A stretch of 59,553 bases of DNA from assembly GCA_002716825.1 (NCBI GenBank), contig PBCC01000012.1, positions 1 through 59,553 on the forward strand, written 5' to 3'. Positions 52,723-59,553 of this stretch are shown piece after piece. The first letter of the stretch is position 1; the number at the start of each line of letters is the position of its first letter. A program made the translations under genes and the position numbers. Under the pieces are notes generated by a model. The model worked only from the letters and a program-made list of their open reading frames with translations. It did not search any database and had not been told where the DNA came from. This DNA comes from Halobacteriovorax sp. GTDB lineage: Bacteria; Bdellovibrionota; Bacteriovoracia; Bacteriovoracales; Bacteriovoracaceae.

Positions 52723-55291
52723 ATTCAAACTCGCGACCAACAACAACCGTAGACCACTTCTTGCTTAAGACTTTCTTGAGCTTCTTATTGAAATTTTCGT
52801 AAGTGATATTTCCAATGGTTGCTAAATTCTTGTGATACCAATCGAGATCTCTACCTTGCAGAACTGGAACAGAATAAACACCTGCCCAATCTTCATTGGT
52901 TTGCACATTAATCTGGGCCTGGCCTTGAATCATGGTTTTAACACGTTCGAAATCATCTTTACTTAAACCTTCATCTCTTAAGCGATCAAGGATAGAGCGA
53001 ATCGCCGCCATGGCAGGTTTTACTTTGTCATGTCCTGAGGCCATATAGATTCCCCAGTATCCACCCTCAAGTGCCGTGAAGTGGATTGGCTGAGCTGTGT
53101 AGCACAGGCCTTGGCGATCGCGAACTTCAACAAAAAGCTCTGAGGACTGTCCACCTAGGTGAGCTGAGATAATTTTTAAGGCCGTATGTTCGGCTTCATC
53201 CATACCACCGGTTGGAACGGCTGTGAAAATTTGAGTCTGTTCGCGTTCAAACGGAATGAAAGTGAACTCTTCAATCTTTGGTTTATAGGTTTTGCTCTTT
53301 GGCTTTTTCCACTCACGTTTCTTAAGCGTTGATAATGCTTCAGAGACTTTGAGATAAATTTCTTCAAAAGGCGCATCACCGCAATAAGTAATAAGCATCT
53401 CTTTAGATTTTAAGTTTTTATTGTGAAGCTTAAGCAAGTCTTCTGTTTTTAGACTCTTGATCGACTTGGCCGTGCCGAGCGCATTCATCGAATAAGGGTG
53501 TCCGTTGAAAAGGTTAGAAGAAGCTTTTTGAAAACAAACCTTGATTGGGTCTTCTTTCTGATTATCCAGGTGACGAAGAGCAATTTTTTTCTCATGGGCC
53601 AAAAACTTGTTTGGCAGGTTGGGCTTAAGTAGCGTTCCGCTAAAGTGTGCAAGTAACTGCGCGAAGTGTTCGCTTTGGCCGTGAAGAGTCAGTCCGTATG
53701 CATTCTTTCCTGAAAAGGCAGAAAGTGAAGCTGACATGTCTTCCATGTCATCTTTGAGCGCTTCGTAAGCTTGGCCTTTGTAGCCTTTGGTGATGACACC
53801 GGCGAGGGTGTGATAGATACCGTTATTTTTAGCCGTCTCTTCTGCTAGGCCACCGCGAATATAAGTGTGCATAACAAAAGTGGGATTCATCGGGTTGTAG
53901 CGGTGAAGTAGTTTAACTCCAGGCACGAGATCAACAAGTTTAACTTGTTGATCGAACTTAGAGCCTTTAATGCCGTTAATTTTGCTCTTGGTTTTAACTT
54001 TAGAAAGTTTTTCAAAGCCAGCCTTGAACTTCTCTAAATCGGCTTTGCACTTTTTAACATCAGTACCTTTTGGCACCTGCAAAGAAAAATGAATGGAGCG
54101 AGACAAAATAGAACTTAGTGCTGCATCGACTTGAGATTTGGTGACTTGTTTAATTCTTCTGATGAATTCCTCTTCACTGCCAATATCCCCAAATTGAGCG
54201 TGACCATGGCCAAGCGAAAAGGCATAGCTCTCTAAAGATTCCATGTCGTAAACTTTTGAGGCGATATATTGATTCTTGATTTTGCGAAGTTCTTTTTCAT
54301 CAAAACCATTTTCAATGGCGTCTTTGAACGTAGCAATGACTCGATCTCTGGCTTTGGCTAAATTCTCCACAGGAAGACTTAGACGCATGAAGTGCACACC
54401 ACCATCTGTCATAAACATAGTTGAGCAACTGCATGAATTGGCCAAGCTTTTTTCAACCACAACTTGACGATGCAATCGAGAGCTTTCGCCGTGGCCCAAG
54501 CAATTGAGTGCCAAGTCTTCGGCCGGAGAAGTTGCGTCGGCTACATTGGGAGCTTGAATGCTCACCGTAAGGGTTGCCATACGCGTTTCTTTTTCGTGAA
54601 CGTCGATGGTCGACTTTGCATTTAATTTAAACTTAGGGAAAACGGAGGCGGGGCCTTCTGGAAGTTTAAACTGTTGAACTATATTGGCGACCTTGTCATG
54701 ACCACCAACGTGATCAATGTCACCGGCAATGACCAGCATCGCATTGGTGAGATTGTAGTATTTTTGTCTAAACTCTTTGAGCTGATCTTGTGTAAAAGCT
54801 TTGATGGTTTTCTCTTCACCTAAAATTTGATGAGCATATCCACCAGTAAACGAGTTCTTTTGAATTTGCGAAAAGGCGTATTGATTGGGTGAATCGATGG
54901 ATCTTCTAAACTCTTCGAAAACGACATCTCTCTCAGGTACCAGATCGTCTTGCTTAAACATTGGATTTGAAACCATGTCCATCAAGATCTTAATCGTTGT
55001 ATCGAGCTTTGGGTTGGGGCAATTAATATAATAACAAGTGTAATCAAAAGAAGTGAAAGCGTTAATCTCACCGCCAAAGCTTTCAACATCATGAGCAATC
55101 ATGGCGCCGGGACGCTTAGGCGTGCCTTTAAAGAACATATGTTCAAGAAAATGTGCAATACCCAAGTCTTTACCTGATTCCAGAGCACTGCCGGCGCGAA
55201 ACCATATCTGTACGCTAGCGCTTGAGCTGCCGGGCATATTAACGAATAAAGTTTGCAGTTTGTTGTCGAGAGTCTTGAGTTGATGTTGCAT
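52721..55291 (-). CDS. M16-family zinc metallopeptidase, cytoplasmic, full two-domain form
   Basis: 856 residues. The inverted zinc motif HFLEH is at residues 47-51 with the third ligand Glu at about 127 (RDVVFEEFRR), as in pitrilysin/insulinase and processing peptidases. A second, inactive M16 half follows (from about residue 450, GVKLLHRYNPMNPTFVMHTY), so the protein makes a complete clamshell by itself. There is no signal peptide, so it should act in the cytoplasm or be exported by other means. Substrates unknown; small peptides are usual for the family. It shares a terminator with the plus-strand gene. Confidence 0.9.
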   Translation of the reverse strand: MQHQLKTLDNKLQTLFVNMPGSSSASVQIWFRAGSALESGKDLGIAHFLEHMFFKGTPKRPGAMIAHDVESFGGEINAFTSFDYTCYYINCPNPKLDTTIKILMDMVSNPMFKQDDLVPERDVVFEEFRRSIDSPNQYAFSQIQKNSFTGGYAHQILGEEKTIKAFTQDQLKEFRQKYYNLTNAMLVIAGDIDHVGGHDKVANIVQQFKLPEGPASVFPKFKLNAKSTIDVHEKETRMATLTVSIQAPNVADATSPAEDLALNCLGHGESSRLHRQVVVEKSLANSCSCSTMFMTDGGVHFMRLSLPVENLAKARDRVIATFKDAIENGFDEKELRKIKNQYIASKVYDMESLESYAFSLGHGHAQFGDIGSEEEFIRRIKQVTKSQVDAALSSILSRSIHFSLQVPKGTDVKKCKADLEKFKAGFEKLSKVKTKSKINGIKGSKFDQQVKLVDLVPGVKLLHRYNPMNPTFVMHTYIRGGLAEETAKNNGIYHTLAGVITKGYKGQAYEALKDDMEDMSASLSAFSGKNAYGLTLHGQSEHFAQLLAHFSGTLLKPNLPNKFLAHEKKIALRHLDNQKEDPIKVCFQKASSNLFNGHPYSMNALGTAKSIKSLKTEDLLKLHNKNLKSKEMLITYCGDAPFEEIYLKVSEALSTLKKREWKKPKSKTYKPKIEEFTFIPFEREQTQIFTAVPTGGMDEAEHTALKIISAHLGGQSSELFVEVRDRQGLCYTAQPIHFTALEGGYWGIYMASGHDKVKPAMAAIRSILDRLRDEGLSKDDFERVKTMIQGQAQINVQTNEDWAGVYSVPVLQGRDLDWYHKNLATIGNITYENFNKKLKKVLSKKWSTVVVGREFE

Positions 55292-55361
55292 GCACTTCCA
55301 TGGCCAAGGGGTTTTTAAGACATTATAGTCGGCTCGAGCTCGAGCGACAAAGTGGAAATCT

Positions 55362-56492
55362 ATGACAAATAGGCATCAAGTAAATTCACTCTATTTGCAT
55401 TATCCGCATTGCCGGCATCTTTGCAATTATTGTGACTTCTTTAAGTCTGTTCCGGCCGACTTTGATCAGGCGCGTGAAAGTTTTCAGTCAAAGCTAGAGC
55501 GGCATTGGGAGCTTCAGGCTCAGTGGTTTGAAAAGCTCGGTTATAGCTTTGCCCCACTTGAAACTCTCTATTTTGGTGGCGGGACTCCATCTTTATGGGA
55601 TTACACCGGTGCTCAGTGGTTTGAGTCTTTTATGCAAGGTCGCCTTACGCTTGCAAAAAACTACGAATGGACCATGGAAGTGAACCCCGCGGCATGGACT
55701 GAAAAAGGTCTCTCGGCCTGGGAAGCACTCGGGGTTAATCGCTTTTCGATGGGTGTTCAGTCGCTTGATGCGCGTTACCTAAAAGTCCTCGACCGTGTTC
55801 ATTCGCTTGATGATGTTGAAGCTCTATTGACCAGAATGAAAGGCAAGCACTTTAGCGTTGATCTCATGCTTGGCCTACCGTTTAGCGCTGAGTGGAAGCG
55901 CGATTTAAAGTTTGAGATTGAAAGTCTGATTGAACGCGGTGCTGAGCACTTCAGTGTTTATATTCTAACAGTGAAAAACAACTATAAACATTTCAAAGAA
56001 CTACCTAGTGATGAACAGATTGAGGCCGAGTTTGTTCTCACGAGCGATATTTTGCGCGCCCATGGCTTTGATCATTACGAGGTTTCTAATTTTGCCAAAG
56101 CCGGTGCTCGGGCCAAGCATAATATTCGCTATTGGCAGGGAAAATCGGTCGCTGCAATTGGGCCGTCCGCTGTTGGTTACCTAGCTCCGACGGGTCATCG
56201 ATATAAATGGAAGGGACAGCAGGACGAATTTGAAATCGAAGAGCTCTCTAGCGAAGCGATAGAATTAGAGCGGGTTTATTTAAGTTTAAGGCTAGATAGT
56301 GGGCTTGTAGACTTTGAGAAGGGATTCTCGCCCGAGCAAAAAGCGCGCTACCAAATATTGTATCAAGGCTGGTTAAACGCTGGTTGGATCAATCTAAATT
56401 CTGATCGCAAGGATCTTTGTTTATCTCCTGCAGGTTTTTTAATGATGGATAGTGTCATCGAGTCTTTGATGAAGGCCGAATTGATCAAGTAA
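55362..56492 (+). CDS. hemW: Radical SAM haem chaperone HemW (HemN-like)
   Basis: 376 residues. The N-terminus has the radical SAM cluster site CRHLCNYC (Cys17, 21, 24) in the HemW context LHYPHC..LCNYCDF, then YFGGGTPSLW and GVQSLDARYLKVLDRVHS. The short length and the absence of the HemN-specific N-terminal extension support HemW, which inserts haem into target proteins, rather than a true coproporphyrinogen oxidase. It lies next to grpE-dnaK-dnaJ, a known neighbourhood of hemW, but hrcA is missing between them. Confidence 0.88.
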   Translation: MTNRHQVNSLYLHYPHCRHLCNYCDFFKSVPADFDQARESFQSKLERHWELQAQWFEKLGYSFAPLETLYFGGGTPSLWDYTGAQWFESFMQGRLTLAKNYEWTMEVNPAAWTEKGLSAWEALGVNRFSMGVQSLDARYLKVLDRVHSLDDVEALLTRMKGKHFSVDLMLGLPFSAEWKRDLKFEIESLIERGAEHFSVYILTVKNNYKHFKELPSDEQIEAEFVLTSDILRAHGFDHYEVSNFAKAGARAKHNIRYWQGKSVAAIGPSAVGYLAPTGHRYKWKGQQDEFEIEELSSEAIELERVYLSLRLDSGLVDFEKGFSPEQKARYQILYQGWLNAGWINLNSDRKDLCLSPAGFLMMDSVIESLMKAELIK

Positions 56493-56538
56493 TTTCAGTA
56501 AATTAAAGCTTTTTACCAATTATATTAAGAACCTAGCA

Positions 56539-56568
56539 TTGACACGGCCGCGTCTGCTCCCATCTTTA
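56539..56568 (+). promoter_or_regulatory. Heat-shock (sigma-32-like) promoter of grpE-dnaK-dnaJ
   Basis: TTGACA (56539-56544) and CCCATCTTTA (56559-56568) are 14 bases apart. The downstream box and the short spacing resemble the sigma-32 consensus (CTTGAA, 11-15 bases, CCCCAT.T) much better than sigma-70. The predicted start is about 27 bases before the grpE ATG. No CIRCE repeat (TTAGCACTC/GAGTGCTAA) was found. Confidence 0.55.
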
Positions 56569-56601
56569 ACTTGTACCCGAGATGAACGTTGAGGTTTGAA
56601 A

Positions 56602-57144
56602 ATGAGTGAAACGACAGAGCCAACAGGAACTGAAGAAGAGAAAGTTGAGACTGAAAATGTTGAAACTGAAGTTCTAGAAGCTGAAGAAAATGTAGCAGAG
56701 CTTAAGCCCAAGGAAGAGGACTTTAAATCAAAGTTTTATTACCTTGCAGCTGACATGGAAAATTTAAGAAAGCGCCATGACCGCGAGCGTGAACAGCTCA
56801 TTAAGTTTGGTAACGAAAAAGTGTTATCAGGTCTTTTAGATGTGATTGATAACTTAGAGCGAACAACCGCTGCCATTGAAAACGATGAAGATGAGAAAAT
56901 TAAAAACATTTTCGTCGGTATCGACATGGTGAGAAAGCAGTTTCTTGATTGCTTGAAAAATAATGGCCTTGAGACAATTGAGTCCATTGGCAAAGATTTT
57001 GATCCAAACTTTCATGAAGCTTTGGCGCAACAGCCAGCTCCAGACAAACGTGAAGGCGAAGTTATTACTGAGTACCAAAAAGGTTATGTGTTAAACGGCA
57101 GACTACTAAGAGCAGCTAAAGTCGTCGTAGCTAAAAACGATTAA
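56602..57144 (+). CDS. grpE: Nucleotide exchange factor GrpE
   Basis: 180 residues. Acidic, disordered start (TTEPTGTEEEKVETENVETE), a long coiled-coil dimerisation helix (FYYLAADMENLRKRHDRERE) and the C-terminal beta domain with FDPNFHEALAQQPAPDKREG and VLNGRLLRAAKVVVAK, the family signature. GrpE releases ADP from DnaK. ATG at 56602 follows GAGG by 7 bases; a TTG six bases earlier is less likely. dnaK follows after 30 bases. Confidence 0.96.
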   Translation: MSETTEPTGTEEEKVETENVETEVLEAEENVAELKPKEEDFKSKFYYLAADMENLRKRHDREREQLIKFGNEKVLSGLLDVIDNLERTTAAIENDEDEKIKNIFVGIDMVRKQFLDCLKNNGLETIESIGKDFDPNFHEALAQQPAPDKREGEVITEYQKGYVLNGRLLRAAKVVVAKND

Positions 57145-57174
57145 TTTAAGAAGTTAATATATGAGGAGACTACT

Positions 57175-59094
57175 ATGGGTAAAATTATTGGTATCGACCT
57201 TGGGACAACAAACTCATGTGTCGCAGTTCTAGAAAATGGTAAATACAAGATTATTCCTAATAGCGAAGGACATAATACAACTCCTTCAGTGATTGGTTTT
57301 GCCAACAATGGCGATACGCTTGTTGGACAAGTGGCAAAGCGCCAAGCTGTTACAAATCCAAGCAAAACACTACACGGTGTGAAGCGTTTGATTGGCCGTA
57401 AATTTGAAACTCCAGAAGCAAAGAAATTTGCCGGTGTTGCTCCGTTTGAGATTTTTTCAAACAAAAATGGCGATGCTTGGGTACGTGTTGATGGCCGTGA
57501 AATGTCACCACAAGAGATCTCGGCTAAAGTGCTCGAGAAAATGAAAAAGTCTGCTGAGGATTACCTTGGCGAAAAAGTAACTGAAGCAGTTATTACTGTT
57601 CCTGCTTACTTTAATGATGCCCAAAGACAAGCAACTAAAGATGCTGGTAAAATCGCCGGTCTTGAAGTTAAGCGTATTATTAACGAGCCAACTGCTGCAG
57701 CGCTAGCTTACGGGCTCGATAGTAAGCACGATAAAAATATCGCAGTCTTTGACCTTGGTGGCGGTACTTTCGATATCTCAATCCTTGAAATCACAAGTGA
57801 TGGTGTTTTCGAAGTTAAAGCGACTAACGGTGATACTTTCCTTGGTGGCGAAAACTTTGATGAAGAAATCATCGACTTCTTGGCCGAGACTTTCAAAAAA
57901 GAAAATGGTATCGACCTAAGAAAAGATCAGATGGCACTTCAGCGTCTAAAAGAAGCTGCAGAGAAAGCCAAGCATGAACTTTCAAGCACAACATCAACAG
58001 ATGTAAACCTTCCGTTTATTACTGCTGATGCTTCTGGCCCTAAGCACTTAAATGTTAATCTAACACGTGCCAAGTTCGAATCTTTGATTTCAAAGTATAT
58101 CGACGGTCTAGCGAAGCCATGTCTGACATGTCTTAAGGACTCGGGTCTTGATAAAAATGAAATTCACGAAATCGTTCTCGTTGGTGGATCAACTCGTATT
58201 CCAATCGTTCAAGAGCGTGTAAAGGAAATCTTTGGCAAAGAAGCATCTAAAGGTGTTAACCCTGATGAAGTTGTTGCTGCTGGTGCTGCTATTCAAGGCG
58301 GTGTTCTTGCCGGTGACGTTAAAGATGTTCTTCTTCTCGACGTAACACCACTTTCACTGGGTATTGAAACTCTTGGTGGCGTGATGACTAAAATCATCGA
58401 AAAGAACACAACGATTCCTACTAAGAAGTCACAAGTGTTCTCAACTGCTCAAGATAATCAGCCAGCTGTTAGCATTCACGTGCTTCAAGGTGAGCGTGAG
58501 TTCTCTAATGACAATAAAACGCTAGGTCGCTTTGATCTTGCTGGTATTGCTCCAGCTCCACGTGGTGTTCCACAGGTTGAAGTTACTTTTGATATCGATG
58601 CCAACGGTATCGTTAATGTTTCAGCTGTTGATAAAGCGACAAACAAGAAACAAGAAATCAGAATTACAGCCGGTTCAGGCCTAACTGATGAAGAAATTGA
58701 GCGCATGGTTCGCGAAGCAGAAGAAAATCGCGAAACAGATAAACAGCGTCGTGAAGTTGTTGATGCTAGAAATAATCTTGATGCCCTCATTCTTTCTTGT
58801 GAAAAAACGCTTAAAGATGCTGGCGATAAGATTGCAGAGCAAGACAAAACTGATCTTCAAACAGCGATTGATGCGGCCAAGCCAAAGCTTACAAGTGAGA
58901 ATCTTGATGAGCTTAAAGGTGAGATTGAGCGTCTACAAAATGCTTCTCACAAAATTGCGGAGCAGATGTATCAACAAGCTGGTGCAGCGGGCGCAGAAGG
59001 TCAACCTGGCGCAGATGCTGGAGCTGACGCAGGCAATGCAAGTCAGAAAAAAGACGACGATGATGTAGTCGATGCTGACTTTAAAGAAGTTTAG
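57175..59094 (+). CDS. dnaK: Chaperone protein DnaK (Hsp70)
   Basis: 639 residues. All Hsp70 signatures are present: [16 protein letters not shown] at the start, [15 protein letters not shown] in the middle and [20 protein letters not shown]. The substrate-binding domain follows [17 protein letters not shown], and the tail ends in the acidic [15 protein letters not shown]-driven folding helper working with GrpE (upstream) and DnaJ (downstream). Ribosome binding site GAGGAG 8 bases before the ATG. Confidence 0.98.
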   Translation: MGKIIGIDLGTTNSCVAVLENGKYKIIPNSEGHNTTPSVIGFANNGDTLVGQVAKRQAVTNPSKTLHGVKRLIGRKFETPEAKKFAGVAPFEIFSNKNGDAWVRVDGREMSPQEISAKVLEKMKKSAEDYLGEKVTEAVITVPAYFNDAQRQATKDAGKIAGLEVKRIINEPTAAALAYGLDSKHDKNIAVFDLGGGTFDISILEITSDGVFEVKATNGDTFLGGENFDEEIIDFLAETFKKENGIDLRKDQMALQRLKEAAEKAKHELSSTTSTDVNLPFITADASGPKHLNVNLTRAKFESLISKYIDGLAKPCLTCLKDSGLDKNEIHEIVLVGGSTRIPIVQERVKEIFGKEASKGVNPDEVVAAGAAIQGGVLAGDVKDVLLLDVTPLSLGIETLGGVMTKIIEKNTTIPTKKSQVFSTAQDNQPAVSIHVLQGEREFSNDNKTLGRFDLAGIAPAPRGVPQVEVTFDIDANGIVNVSAVDKATNKKQEIRITAGSGLTDEEIERMVREAEENRETDKQRREVVDARNNLDALILSCEKTLKDAGDKIAEQDKTDLQTAIDAAKPKLTSENLDELKGEIERLQNASHKIAEQMYQQAGAAGAEGQPGADAGADAGNASQKKDDDDVVDADFKEV

Positions 59095-59118
59095 TTTTTT
59101 AAATTTTTAGACAGTTTT

Positions 59119-59144
59119 GAGGTCTCCTATTGATGGGAGACCTC
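59119..59144 (+). other. Hairpin between dnaK and dnaJ
   Basis: GAGGTCTCC (59119-59127) pairs perfectly with GGAGACCTC (59136-59144), loop 8 bases, followed by TTCATTT rather than a T-tract. Likely an mRNA-stabilising or partially terminating structure that lowers dnaJ relative to dnaK. Confidence 0.6.
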
Positions 59145-59165
59145 TTCATTTGAAAACGGTGATGT

Positions 59166-59553
59166 ATGGCGAAACGTGATTACTACGAAATTCTTGGCAT
59201 AGCCAAAGGCTCTTCCAAGGACGAGATTAAAAAAGCATACCGTAAGGTTGCTATGCAACATCATCCCGATAGAAATCCCGATAATAAAGAGTCTGAAGCA
59301 AAGTTCAAAGAAGCTTCTGAGGCTGCTGAAGTTTTGCTCAACGAAGAAAAGCGCAAGCGCTACGATCAGTTTGGTCACGCAGGTGTCGACGGCATGGGCG
59401 GCGGAGGCGGCGGCTTTGGAGGCGGTGGTTTCCAAGACTTTGGTGATCTAGGAGATATCTTCGGAGATATTTTTGGCGAGTTTATGGGTGGCGGACGCGG
59501 CCGTGGTCGCGGTGGAAGACGTAGCTCTGGTCGCCCAGGGAACGATCTTCAAA
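59166..59553 (+). CDS. dnaJ: Chaperone protein DnaJ, N-terminal part
   Basis: 129 residues visible, cut by the window end. The J domain is complete: [20 protein letters not shown] at the start, the HPD motif in [14 protein letters not shown], and [12 protein letters not shown] at its end, followed by the Gly/Phe-rich region ([20 protein letters not shown]) and a Gly/Arg-rich stretch just before the zinc domain, which lies outside. Co-chaperone that loads substrates on DnaK. The standard grpE-dnaK-dnaJ order confirms it. Confidence 0.96.
   Translation, partial: MAKRDYYEILGIAKGSSKDEIKKAYRKVAMQHHPDRNPDNKESEAKFKEASEAAEVLLNEEKRKRYDQFGHAGVDGMGGGGGGFGGGGFQDFGDLGDIFGDIFGEFMGGGRGRGRGGRRSSGRPGNDLQ

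Noticed and set aside
56493-56601. CIRCE operator before grpE
   Set aside because: No TTAGCACTC/GAGTGCTAA pair or near match is present in the gap.

Overview
This is a 59.6 kb stretch of chromosome from a Gram-negative bacterium of moderate GC content. LpxC (lipid A), signal-peptide and lipobox proteins, SecE with three membrane spans and a sigma-54 activator all indicate a diderm. The gene complement (trnT-trnY-trnG-trnT-tuf, hflKC beside secE, single-polypeptide methylmalonyl-CoA mutase with MeaB, a DUF2452-like protein, many proteins without obvious family) suggests a delta-proteobacterium-like lineage, possibly Bdellovibrionota/Bacteriovoracales. That assignment is inference; no rRNA gene is present to settle it.

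Layout. 1-2019: end of ruvC, then ruvA and ruvB (Holliday junction processing). 2012-4257: four leftward genes (DUF2452-like protein, exported protein of unknown function, hotdog thioesterase, glycine-zipper lipoprotein). 4483-7960: lpxC, proS and a SPOUT RNA methyltransferase. 7971-10027: a tRNA cluster (Thr, Tyr, Gly, Thr), tuf, a strong terminator and tRNA-Trp. 10027-12233: a structured inverted-repeat element, then hflK and hflC. 12368-41590: almost the whole ribosomal protein/RNA polymerase super-cluster in one direction: secE-nusG-rplKAJL-rpoBC, rpsL-rpsG-fusA, the S10 operon, the spc operon through secY, adk, infA, rpmJ, rpsM, rpsK, rpoA and rplQ. rpsD, a second tuf, map and rpmG are missing from positions where other bacteria often have them.

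41661-51927: a thioredoxin-like membrane protein, a sigma-54 activator with a structured leader, and a propionyl-CoA module: carboxyltransferase, biotin carboxylase and biotin carrier on the plus strand, methylmalonyl-CoA mutase and MeaB facing them on the minus strand. Together these take propionyl-CoA to succinyl-CoA, except that no epimerase is in the window. Between them lie an AT-rich HExxH putative peptidase gene, which looks acquired, and a small Cys-rich exported protein. 52159-56492: an unrecognised 184-residue protein, a cytoplasmic M16 peptidase and hemW. 56539-59553: the chaperone operon grpE-dnaK-dnaJ (dnaJ cut by the window end), preceded by a heat-shock sigma-32-like promoter and lacking hrcA.

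The most unusual signals are non-coding: two inverted-repeat-bounded elements of about 125 nt with related cores (10027-10153 and 47609-47730); a tRNA-Thr(TGT) gene with damaged conserved positions; two terminators whose 3' arm carries the Shine-Dalgarno of the next gene and whose T-tract ends exactly at its ATG (41633-41661 and 44034-44087); and a branched leader that can hide the ribosome binding site of the sigma-54 activator (42331-42397). No CRISPR array, transposase, prophage or defence system was seen.
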